Below are positions 8,901 to 14,037 of a stretch of 14,037 nucleotides of DNA, piece after piece (the stretch's first letter is position 1; each line of letters starts with the position of its first letter). Location of the stretch: positions 1 through 14,037 of the forward strand of contig JAIRPM010000078.1 of NCBI GenBank assembly GCA_031257075.1, in the 5' to 3' direction. The translations under genes were made by a program, and so were the position numbers. The stretch comes from Spirochaetaceae bacterium. Lineage in GTDB: Bacteria > Spirochaetota > Spirochaetia > Treponematales > Breznakiellaceae. The notes under the pieces are model-generated. The model saw only the letters and a list, made by a program, of their open reading frames with translations. It was not told where the DNA came from and did no database searches.

Positions 8901-9714
8901 TATGACCGGCAGCGCGAAAAATGAATTTTCAGGCATGTTTAACGAAAACGGCTTTACCGGCTATTTGTCAAAACCGGTTGACCCTTCTGAACTTTATGAT
9001 ATATTAAAAATTCATGTACAAAAAGAAAATTTCAATTCTGCGCATGAATCTGACAGCAAAGAATATAGAAAGGAAGAACCAAAACAGCAGTCCGCCGGGA
9101 GCGCGCTGATACGCATAAATGAAGGACTGGAAGATGTTGATATATCCAAAGGAATAAGTTATTTTGAAGGCCTAAAAAGATATCTGCCGGTAATTGAATC
9201 ATTTACCGTTAATATTCCGCCGTTATTGATTATGCTGGGCGCGCTAAAACAGAATATGGAATATGGTACGGAATATGATTTTAATTCATTTAGAATAAAC
9301 GCGCATGGAATAAAAGGCGCGGCGCGGAATATTTTTGCGGATAAACTCGCAAAACGCGCCGCTGAACTTGAAAAAAAAGCCAAAGCCGGCAATAAAGAAT
9401 ACATTATCGCGCATACTAACAGTTTCGTCGAACAGGCCTGCATTCTGATTGACGCGCTTGGGCTGTTTATCCAGGAAAACAGTGAACACAGCCGCCCCGT
9501 AAAAGACTATATCCCCGAAGATATGCTGGAAAAACTTGCGCGGGCCTGTGAAGAATACGACATACCAGCAATAGATACCGTAATGGAAGAATTAAAAAAA
9601 TACGATTATATATATGACGGCTCTTTAGCAGGATATCTCATTGAAAAAACAGCCAATTCGGATTTTAGTGAAATTGCGGAAAGGCTGCGTTCCAAACGCA
9701 GCCTTTCCGCGTAA
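5980..9714 (+). CDS. Hybrid histidine kinase 2 (two extracytoplasmic sensor regions, HisKA, HATPase, receiver, HPt)
   Basis: A 1244-residue paralogue of kinase 1. The ATG at 5980 shares ATGA with the stop of kinase 1, indicating translational coupling. TM1 is near 14-30. Residues about 35-290 form an exported region with repeated Tyr/Asp/Gly-rich strands (GGGIYALDKAG, DGNGNAYVYI), suggestive of a propeller-like fold. Two hydrophobic helices follow (about 296-318 and 327-353), then a second exported region (about 354-525) that ends with LFPLFNSTGGLTSVFETA, reminiscent of CACHE-type sensors. TM4 is at about 527-552, then HAMP, HisKA with H616 (SHEIRTPLN), HATPase (N-box ILNNLLSNAIKY, G1 DTGTGI, G2 GTGLGLA), receiver with D943, and HPt with H1109 (HGIKGAAR). 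The receiver has DHLMDGIDG, lacking the usual proline. Residues 1179-1238 match the C-terminal module of kinase 1. Sensor fold assignments are inferences. Confidence 0.92.
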   Translation: MKSKHKKPGHLKIFLRNILIICAAAVCYTLLNVDVFFKPAPRFSVNWQMPAAVCPAGGGIYALDKAGTNIVHVMRNGIIKKQIKIINSESFSQAKEIAADGNGNAYVYIQKLYPDSQLTQSDSIVKINLQSKKTEQIYSEEYAPAASNQPRAYAQYNSLYYKDGLLKFSKTEKEWTRLFVYNTHTGELKHDRYILEPNVPFYTQKVYVKDLQNFYYLARSGNVYQVENAGMNVASPLLITSFSWLNQNDFFLLAAGLDDKDAPSAGITGGIPWLKENGNTAVFPREMRYSTPEIIRMITAYITLISAIALFIVYLYYYIYYIKHRYISLYIYQLVLIIPLSAVIFLLLYNIIYKPFEAREKTRLVNELLSYGVHAQACVNVAEIELINDVHDYETHAYSQIYAGLRRAVMDNTGDWNKNRRAGVYKLVESGHWGRYQRDETRAMLYCIALSNGAEGLFMLAGTINSTDYAALAAGKPVTGIREDSGGSMAYALFPLFNSTGGLTSVFETAADMRGIKAAAAREKRVIFESMSVAVLSIALLMMLTLSNITISIQKLVSVMKTIQNGNYKARARYAGNNELGELFHNFNFIAAALERHVNAESSRAAEHSFFAMLSHEIRTPLNAVLGLANIELQNQSLPEETKNNIYKIYSSSRTLLNLTNDVLDTSKMEAGKFEIIESEYNVSEMISQAVEVNKVRIKNKPVEFKVEIDPALPAELYGDDTRILQILNNLLSNAIKYTQKGSILFSVFWQNKKIKLKELLGIETDSKIELNSEGMLILTVKDTGTGIKPEDHDKIFEKYIQTDLQKNQHIEGTGLGLAITRQLVELMRGTITLESVYGQGSSFQAVIPQRICGSEKIGTETALRISSFKYTPNTQKHLQTKLMPYARVLVVDDVETNLDVARGLLEQYNINVDCVNNGHEAIELVKKSDSGSIPKYDAVFIDHLMDGIDGIETMRAIRAALNSVYGRALPIIIMTGSAKNEFSGMFNENGFTGYLSKPVDPSELYDILKIHVQKENFNSAHESDSKEYRKEEPKQQSAGSALIRINEGLEDVDISKGISYFEGLKRYLPVIESFTVNIPPLLIMLGALKQNMEYGTEYDFNSFRINAHGIKGAARNIFADKLAKRAAELEKKAKAGNKEYIIAHTNSFVEQACILIDALGLFIQENSEHSRPVKDYIPEDMLEKLARACEEYDIPAIDTVMEELKKYDYIYDGSLAGYLIEKTANSDFSEIAERLRSKRSLSA

Positions 9715-11044
9715 AAAGAACAGGCGCGCGGCGCGCCGGCGGGCAAGCCTCAGGATTATTGCCACGGTTGCGTTTTTTTTGCGCTTGGAGGCCGCTTTCG
9801 CTCAAGGTTTTCACCCGTCAGACGCGGAAACAAGCCGCGCAGAAAAATGGGCTCGCTTCTGGCTTTCTGTACAGAATTACTGGCTTTATACGCCTGATAA
9901 CACTACTCACCACATTCCTGCCCGCGATTTTGAAGTTGGCGGACACATTTCCGCCGGTTTCGGATGGGATTTCTATCTCGGACTTTTGGATGTATTCAAA
10001 AAAAACACAAATATTCATATCAACATGAATGAATTGATTGGAACATTCAGCGGAGCATATCCTAAAGGCATCAATATCGGCGCAGAAATGGAATATCAGC
10101 CTGTATATATCAAAATGAAAAAGCCTCTTAACCGCAGTTTCGGATTTTCACTTTTTAATATTTCATCACGGATTGATATAAATATATCTGATGATTTTAT
10201 TAACTTTTTCGCAAAAGGAAATATTGAAAACCATAATATTACTCCCGCAATAATAATTTCCGGAGCGCTCTTTACAGAGATTGTTTCGTTTGAATGGAAA
10301 CGCCAGTTTTTTAGGGACTATTATGTAACACTCAGGCCGTCATGGTATATTCCGCTTTTTTACATTCCAAAAAGCGAACAAAAACTACAGATTACCGCGC
10401 AGAATAATTTTCAGGCGGAATTAAAAGGCGGCGCAAACGTATATATTCCATTTAGTTTTTCTGACGGTTTTCAAATCACTAATTTCGGCGGCATAGACGC
10501 TGATTTAATTATTGAACGCCCTCTATTTAACATTCTTGACATAGGGCTGGAACTATTGCATTTGCCCCTTATGCCTTCGGTGCTTTCCAATGTTGGTGAA
10601 ATCGGCTTTGAAGGCATAATCGTAAAAACCGGCGGCATATCTATGGAAAATTTTGACTTTAACATTCCGGCGCTTGACCAGTTTTACCATACAAAAAATT
10701 TTTGGGTGTTCAGGCCGCTTACCACAGGGCTTTATCTGCTCTACCGGCCATTTGGCAGCGACCGCTGGTACCTGCGCCCGAACTTTGGCTGTGTTTTTCT
10801 TACCCCAGGCGAACAAATTTATATCAACGCGGGGCTTGAAACATCGTATATGTTTACGAATTTTTTCCGTTTGACGTTCTTTACCGGGCTGCGCGATGGC
10901 TTTGCCCGGAACAGTTTTGAATTTATTTTTGGCGGGAAACGTTTTGGAATGTATCTGAAATTGGATTTGCGTTCTCAAGATTATCTGCGTTCATGGACGC
11001 TAAAAGGGGCGGGAATAAGTATCGGCTACTATGCGGGCAAATAA
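9641..11044 (+). CDS. Exported beta-barrel-like protein, putative outer-membrane protein of unknown function
   Basis: I do not recognise the family. The frame has no ATG near its beginning. TTG at 9641 is the best start because AGGA (9630-9633) lies 7 nt upstream; GTG 9668 and TTG 9674 lack ribosome-binding sites. This implies a 74-nt overlap with kinase 2 and a long basic N-region (KKNRRAARRR at 25-34). A hydrophobic stretch IIATVAFF and an AFA-Q signal peptidase I site (about residue 54) follow, so export is likely. The mature part is rich in Tyr, Phe and Trp, with alternating strands and no long hydrophobic helices, as in outer-membrane barrels; it ends GISIGYYAGK. Its place between sensor kinases and a TolC homologue fits an envelope role. 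If the true start is different, the first 30 residues would change. Confidence 0.7.
   Translation: MKKQPIRILVKLRKGCVPNAAFPRKKNRRAARRRASLRIIATVAFFLRLEAAFAQGFHPSDAETSRAEKWARFWLSVQNYWLYTPDNTTHHIPARDFEVGGHISAGFGWDFYLGLLDVFKKNTNIHINMNELIGTFSGAYPKGINIGAEMEYQPVYIKMKKPLNRSFGFSLFNISSRIDINISDDFINFFAKGNIENHNITPAIIISGALFTEIVSFEWKRQFFRDYYVTLRPSWYIPLFYIPKSEQKLQITAQNNFQAELKGGANVYIPFSFSDGFQITNFGGIDADLIIERPLFNILDIGLELLHLPLMPSVLSNVGEIGFEGIIVKTGGISMENFDFNIPALDQFYHTKNFWVFRPLTTGLYLLYRPFGSDRWYLRPNFGCVFLTPGEQIYINAGLETSYMFTNFFRLTFFTGLRDGFARNSFEFIFGGKRFGMYLKLDLRSQDYLRSWTLKGAGISIGYYAGK
9676..9710. other. 16-bp perfect inverted repeat at the kinase 2 / barrel gene junction
   Basis: The arm GCGGAAAGGCTGCGTT (9676-9691) and its exact complement (9695-9710) enclose the loop CCA. 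The element encodes the last codons of kinase 2 and ends one base before its TAA. No T-run follows on either strand, so it is not a standard intrinsic terminator. A GC-only palindrome, GGCGCGC-G-GCGCGCC, follows at 9723-9737. Confidence 0.85.
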
Positions 11045-12404
11045 ATTTGTAACAAAAGCGTATACACAGTGTTTCATGTATGTGAAATGGATATTGTTTG
11101 CGCCTTTTTTGTTAATTCCCATGCATCTTGCCGCCCAAAAAACCGGCGGCGCTGAACGGGAAATAAAAGTAATTACCTTGCGCGATGCGTTGAGTATGGC
11201 GGAAAACGCCAACCTTACGCTCAAGAAAAGCGAAATCGACCTTGCTGCGGCACGGAGAGCGCAAAATTATTTGTACGCTCAGTTTTTTCCATCTATAAGC
11301 CTTGGCGCTTCCGCTTCCTATGGTTCTTTCGGCATCGCAAAACCTGCCGTGAAAGAACCATCTCCTTCATGGGGCATTCAGGCGGGACTTAGCCTGCAAC
11401 TTTCCGCCGCGATACCGGCTTCTATGAGCCTTGTCCGCCTTGCCTACCAAAGCGGCCTTTTGAACTATGAAAACAGCAAAAAACAGATTGAAATTTCCGT
11501 AAGCAAATCTTTTTACCGGCTTATAGCCGGTAAGCAAAATATTCTCATTCTCCGCGAGCGTCATAGTCAGGCTGAACGCGAAGCGGCATTGGCGCTTGTA
11601 AGTTACAATAACGGCCTTATGAATGAATTGAATTACAGCCGCTCGCAACTTTCTGTTCAGCAGGCGCTTTACGAATTGCGCCGCGCTGAATCCGCATACC
11701 GTCAAGATGTTGACACATTTATTGTGAGCATAGGGCAGGATGACGCGATTCCGGCAGCAGGTATCGAAATAAAACTGGAAGGCGAAATAGCGATAGAACA
11801 GTATGACCTGGATGCCGAAGAACTTATTGCCCGTTTTCTTCCTTCGCGCCCCGACATTGCGGCGGCAAGGCAGGCTGTAGAAAAAGCCCAACTGAATCTT
11901 GCCGTTCGCAGAATGCAAAACAAAGCGCCTTCTTTAAGCCTATCCTCACGGTATTCCGGCAAACCTGAAAGCGGTTACAGCGACAGCCTTGATTTTTCGC
12001 TGAGTGTAAGCGTGCCTCTAGACAGTTGGATACCCGGCACAGCCGCAAATCAGCAAGAATGGTCAGCCGAAGCCGATTTACAGAAGGCAAAACTTGATTT
12101 GTCAAATACGGAAAGCGAAGCGCGGCGTTCTATCCGTTCCTTTTGCGAAACTCTTACCACATCGTGGGAAACGATAACAATGGCGCGAAAAAGCGCGCAA
12201 ATTGCCGGGCGTACCTATGAAATGAGTGTCCGCGCGTTCAGAGACGGTGCCGCCGCATCCCGGACAGTGGAAGACGACCGCCAGTCCCTTGCCAGTGCCC
12301 GCCAGAATTTGCTCGTAGAAGAATTAAATTACAAACTTGCTCTTCTAGACCTCGCCCAGGCTTTAAACACAAATTTGTTTTTACCCTCGGGCAACGCTGA
12401 TTAA
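11031..12404 (+). CDS. TolC-family outer-membrane channel protein
   Basis: A 457-residue outer-membrane efflux/secretion channel protein; family members form trimers that span the outer membrane and periplasm and work with a periplasmic adaptor and an inner-membrane pump. The signal peptide core WILFAPFLLIPMHLAAQ lies near residues 20-36. The mature protein shows the two-fold TolC layout: ITLRDALSMAENANLTLKKSE at the start of repeat 1, a strand region with SLGASASYGS, long helices, then repeat 2 with LSLSSRY and VSVPLDSW and a final helix ending LNYKLALLDLAQALN. ATG 11031 overlaps the barrel gene by 14 nt; ATG 11076 (MYVKW) is an equally plausible start with a more compact signal peptide, and neither has a strong ribosome-binding site. 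No adaptor or pump gene is adjacent. The last five codons and the TAA lie inside a palindromic repeat. Confidence 0.9.
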   Translation: MRANKFVTKAYTQCFMYVKWILFAPFLLIPMHLAAQKTGGAEREIKVITLRDALSMAENANLTLKKSEIDLAAARRAQNYLYAQFFPSISLGASASYGSFGIAKPAVKEPSPSWGIQAGLSLQLSAAIPASMSLVRLAYQSGLLNYENSKKQIEISVSKSFYRLIAGKQNILILRERHSQAEREAALALVSYNNGLMNELNYSRSQLSVQQALYELRRAESAYRQDVDTFIVSIGQDDAIPAAGIEIKLEGEIAIEQYDLDAEELIARFLPSRPDIAAARQAVEKAQLNLAVRRMQNKAPSLSLSSRYSGKPESGYSDSLDFSLSVSVPLDSWIPGTAANQQEWSAEADLQKAKLDLSNTESEARRSIRSFCETLTTSWETITMARKSAQIAGRTYEMSVRAFRDGAAASRTVEDDRQSLASARQNLLVEELNYKLALLDLAQALNTNLFLPSGNAD

Positions 12405-12427
12405 ATTGGCTCTAATCAGCGTTGCCC
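12389..12427. repeat. Palindromic repeat copy 1 (15-bp arms, 9-nt loop)
   Basis: Left arm GGGCAACGCTGATTA (12389-12403), loop AATTGGCTC (12404-12412) and a perfectly complementary right arm (12413-12427). It shares layout and sequence with the copy at 13769-13807; the two differ at two arm positions, both compensated on the other arm. It overlaps the end of the tolC gene and lies in the convergent gap before the dehydrogenase gene. With no T-run on either side, a standard terminator is unlikely, though a mRNA 3'-end stabiliser is possible. Confidence 0.9.
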
Positions 12428-12433
12428 CAGTTT

Positions 12434-12460
12434 CCGCCGGCATCCATAGACTGCAGGCGG
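12434..12460. other. Imperfect hairpin in the convergent tolC / dehydrogenase gap
   Basis: Arms of 9 nt (12434-12442 and 12452-12460) pair with one central G-A mismatch around the 9-nt loop TCCATAGAC. It lies between the stop codons of two convergent genes, so it may help end or stabilise both transcripts. No T-run is seen on either strand. Confidence 0.45.
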
Positions 12461-12467
12461 CGGCGCT

Positions 12468-13757
12468 TTACGCCATTTCTTTTACAAGCGCTAAATCGCC
12501 CGCAGCAGCAGCGCGAAGCACCGGTTCCATATAGGCACCGGCAAGCGCGGGGGTAAGCGGCACGGGCATGTTTTTAAGTTTCGATTCCAGCGTTGGGTCT
12601 TTTGCCGCGTTAAGCGCGCGTTTGATGTGCGTTTCGCTAAACCCTTTCAAATCGCTCAGTTTGACAGGCGCTCCTATTGATTGCGCAAATTTCATCATTC
12701 CTCTTGCGACTGCTTCGCCCAGAGTGCGGCCGGAAAGCGAATCAAGGTTTTCTGAAATAAATCCATGTTTGGCAAAAACCGCGCCCGTTATTTTAAGCTG
12801 TTTTTGAATCGCCTTGCTGTAAAACACGGCATAATACGGATTCATGATGCCACAGGCTGTGCCGTGTGCCGCCACATCGACAAGCGAAAAACTGGTAAGG
12901 TGCGCCCCGGAAGTCCCGCCTATCATTATCGCATAACCGCCAAGGTCGGTGGCAAGGCCGGCAGCCTCCCGCGCCGCGCGGTTGTGCGGCTCTTTTACAA
13001 GCACGGGCGCGTTTTCTAAAACAAGATCTATCGCGGTAACGGCCAATTCCGCCGCCTTGTCAAAAGCCGCGCCTTCTTTCGCGCCACAAAACACTTCGAA
13101 CACATGGGCAATACCGTCAAAGATTCCATCCAGCGTAAGCGGCAGCGGCATAGAACAGGTTAGCGCGTAATCGAAAACGGGAAGCGCCGGAACGACCGCT
13201 TCGTCCACAATGAGTTTTTTCTGCCCGGCGGCGATGTCGGTGATATTCGCGTATTTGGTAAGATGCGCGCCCGAACTTGCCGAGGTTTGTACGGCAACAA
13301 GCGGAATGCCTTTTTTACCACTCTTCTGGTAAGCGGCTGACACAGCGCCCATGCCGAAATACGAGTCGATTTCGGGTGTTACCGCGCCGCCAGATGCGGC
13401 AAGCGCTATCGCGCCCTTTACGCAGTCGATACCGGAACCGCCGCCCGCCACGACAACGAAATCCGGCTTGTGGTGCAGAATATACGTTTCCAGCCGGTAC
13501 ACATCTTCGCGGGGAGCGTTAGGTTTTGCGCCCGGCACAATACCTCCCGCAGCAACTTCCACACCGGCTTTTTTCAGAATATCGAGAAGGCTCTTGTTAA
13601 GGTCTGCCCAATGGGCGCTTACGCCGGATATAACAAGTGCCTTCTTTCCGAATTTTTTCGCCGCGCCCTCCAGTTGGGGCAGCACATCAAGCCCAAAAAT
13701 ATATCCGGGCTTCCACGCGCGCAATAATTCCTGCGCCTTTTCTTTTGTGTTCATCAT
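12468..13757 (-). CDS. Iron-containing (group III) alcohol dehydrogenase
   Basis: A 429-residue NAD(P)-dependent dehydrogenase of the Fe-ADH superfamily, normal in length, which interconverts an aldehyde or ketone with an alcohol. The nucleotide-binding motif GGGSGID is at 105-111. Metal ligands can be assigned by motif: D214 and H218 in DGIAHVFE, H286 in GAHLTSF and H298 in AAHGTACG. The spacing between the last two histidines is 12 rather than the 14 of FucO. The substrate cannot be read from the sequence. Two ATGs are in tandem; AAGGAG is 4 nt from the first and 7 nt from the second, so MNTKEK (start 13754) may be the real N-terminus. The gene follows a transketolase-type gene on the same strand, across a 142-nt gap filled with hairpins, one ending 2 nt before AAGGAG. 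Confidence 0.92.
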   Translation of the reverse strand: MMNTKEKAQELLRAWKPGYIFGLDVLPQLEGAAKKFGKKALVISGVSAHWADLNKSLLDILKKAGVEVAAGGIVPGAKPNAPREDVYRLETYILHHKPDFVVVAGGGSGIDCVKGAIALAASGGAVTPEIDSYFGMGAVSAAYQKSGKKGIPLVAVQTSASSGAHLTKYANITDIAAGQKKLIVDEAVVPALPVFDYALTCSMPLPLTLDGIFDGIAHVFEVFCGAKEGAAFDKAAELAVTAIDLVLENAPVLVKEPHNRAAREAAGLATDLGGYAIMIGGTSGAHLTSFSLVDVAAHGTACGIMNPYYAVFYSKAIQKQLKITGAVFAKHGFISENLDSLSGRTLGEAVARGMMKFAQSIGAPVKLSDLKGFSETHIKRALNAAKDPTLESKLKNMPVPLTPALAGAYMEPVLRAAAAGDLALVKEMA

Positions 13758-13768
13758 TATACTCCTTA

Positions 13769-13807
13769 GGGAACCGCTGATTAACTTGACGCTAATCAGC
13801 GGTTCCC
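13769..13807. repeat. Palindromic repeat copy 2 (15-bp arms, 9-nt loop)
   Basis: Left arm GGGAACCGCTGATTA (13769-13783), loop ACTTGACGC (13784-13792) and a perfectly complementary right arm (13793-13807); an A-T pair at 13768/13808 makes it 16 bp. The loop matches that of copy 1 at 6 of 9 positions in the same orientation, so the copies are direct repeats. In the dehydrogenase mRNA this hairpin would end 2 nt before the AAGGAG ribosome-binding site. Confidence 0.9.
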
Positions 13808-13811
13808 TTCT

Positions 13812-13848
13812 GCCATTTTTCGTAAATCAAAGACTTACGAAAAATGGC
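13812..13848. other. Perfect 14-bp hairpin with 9-nt loop, next to repeat copy 2
   Basis: Arms GCCATTTTTCGTAA (13812-13825) and its exact complement (13835-13848) enclose ATCAAAGAC. The arm sequence is unrelated to the 39-bp repeats but the geometry (long perfect arms, 9-nt loop) is the same. It is separated from repeat copy 2 by 4 nt. Confidence 0.8.
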
Positions 13849-13862
13849 TTGTATTAAAGTAA

Positions 13863-13894
13863 CGATGATTTATTCTCCATTGAATAAATCATCG
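13863..13894 (-). terminator. Perfect 13-bp hairpin, possible terminator of the transketolase gene
   Basis: Arms CGATGATTTATTC and its complement enclose a 6-nt loop, 5 nt beyond the transketolase stop codon. On the minus strand the stem is followed by TTACTTTAAT, a moderately T-rich tail. The AT-rich stem and broken T-run make it a weak intrinsic terminator at best. I see no clear promoter for the dehydrogenase in the rest of the gap. Confidence 0.45.
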
Positions 13895-13899
13895 CTTTC

Positions 13900-14037
13900 T
13901 TACATAAATTTTCGAACAGCCTGTTCGATGCCGTTCGCGTCAAGGCCGTAAGCGGCGAGCAGCTCGTCATAGCCGCCCGTGTCGCCAAAGCAGTCTTGCA
14001 AGCCGAGCGCGAGGTGCTTGAACGCAATCCCGCGCGG
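13900..14037 (-). CDS. Transketolase-type enzyme, C-terminal 45 residues only
   Basis: The gene enters from the right edge and ends at the TAA complementary to 13900-13902. The visible peptide contains GLQDCFGDTGGYDELLAAYG followed by LDANGIEQAVRKFM, which matches the end of the transketolase C-terminal domain (pattern 'D.FG.SG...ELL..YGL....I...V...'). The enzyme moves two-carbon ketol units between sugar phosphates with thiamine diphosphate. The fragment cannot tell a full-length transketolase from a separate C-terminal subunit or a related transketolase-like enzyme. It is on the same strand as the Fe-ADH gene and upstream of it. Confidence 0.75.
   Translation of the reverse strand, partial: PRGIAFKHLALGLQDCFGDTGGYDELLAAYGLDANGIEQAVRKFM

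Noticed and set aside
9711..9800. Frameshift in the barrel gene leader
   Set aside because: Other frames across the T8 tract give no better start or signal peptide, whereas the given frame yields an AFA-Q cleavage site.
11367..11918. Antisense frame of 183 codons inside the tolC gene
   Set aside because: Shadow of a conserved family gene, with no motif or ribosome-binding site of its own.
12389..13900. CRISPR array made of the hairpin repeats
   Set aside because: Only two related units more than 1 kb apart with a gene between them; no regular spacers.

Overview
The window most likely comes from a spirochaete, probably a Treponema-like gut organism. This is inferred from the style of the proteins (a large aromatic-rich outer-membrane barrel, HisKA-receiver-HPt hybrid kinases with a shared C-terminal tail, a Treponema-type Fe-alcohol dehydrogenase) and from a SelB that implies selenocysteine use. 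No marker gene is present, so the taxon is not proven.

Left part (1-3172). A lipoprotein gene, cut by the left edge, and a CPBP-type membrane protease gene both lie on the minus strand. The protease gene is divergent from selB, which encodes the selenocysteine elongation factor. No selA, selD or tRNA-Sec is visible. The protease gene has a promoter-like sequence so close to its ATG that the mRNA may be leaderless.

Central part (3265-12427). A promoter-like sequence precedes four plus-strand genes with no gaps: hybrid kinase 1, hybrid kinase 2 (ATGA overlap), an unrecognised outer-membrane beta-barrel candidate, and a TolC-family outer-membrane protein. They read as one operon. The kinases differ in their sensors but share HisKA, HATPase, receiver, HPt and a short unnamed C-terminal module. 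No response regulator, membrane-fusion protein or inner-membrane pump accompanies them. A 16-bp perfect hairpin lies at the junction between the kinase half and the envelope half.

Right part (12428-14037). An iron-containing alcohol dehydrogenase gene and, upstream of it, the last 45 codons of a transketolase-type gene are on the minus strand. The dehydrogenase gene is bracketed by two copies of a 39-bp palindromic repeat, each with 15-bp arms and a 9-nt loop. Two arm positions differ between the copies, and both differences are compensated on the opposite arm. One copy supplies the tolC stop codon; the other ends 2 nt before the dehydrogenase Shine-Dalgarno sequence. Two more perfect hairpins lie next to the second copy. 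These covarying repeats and the kinase/outer-membrane operon are the parts most worth following up.
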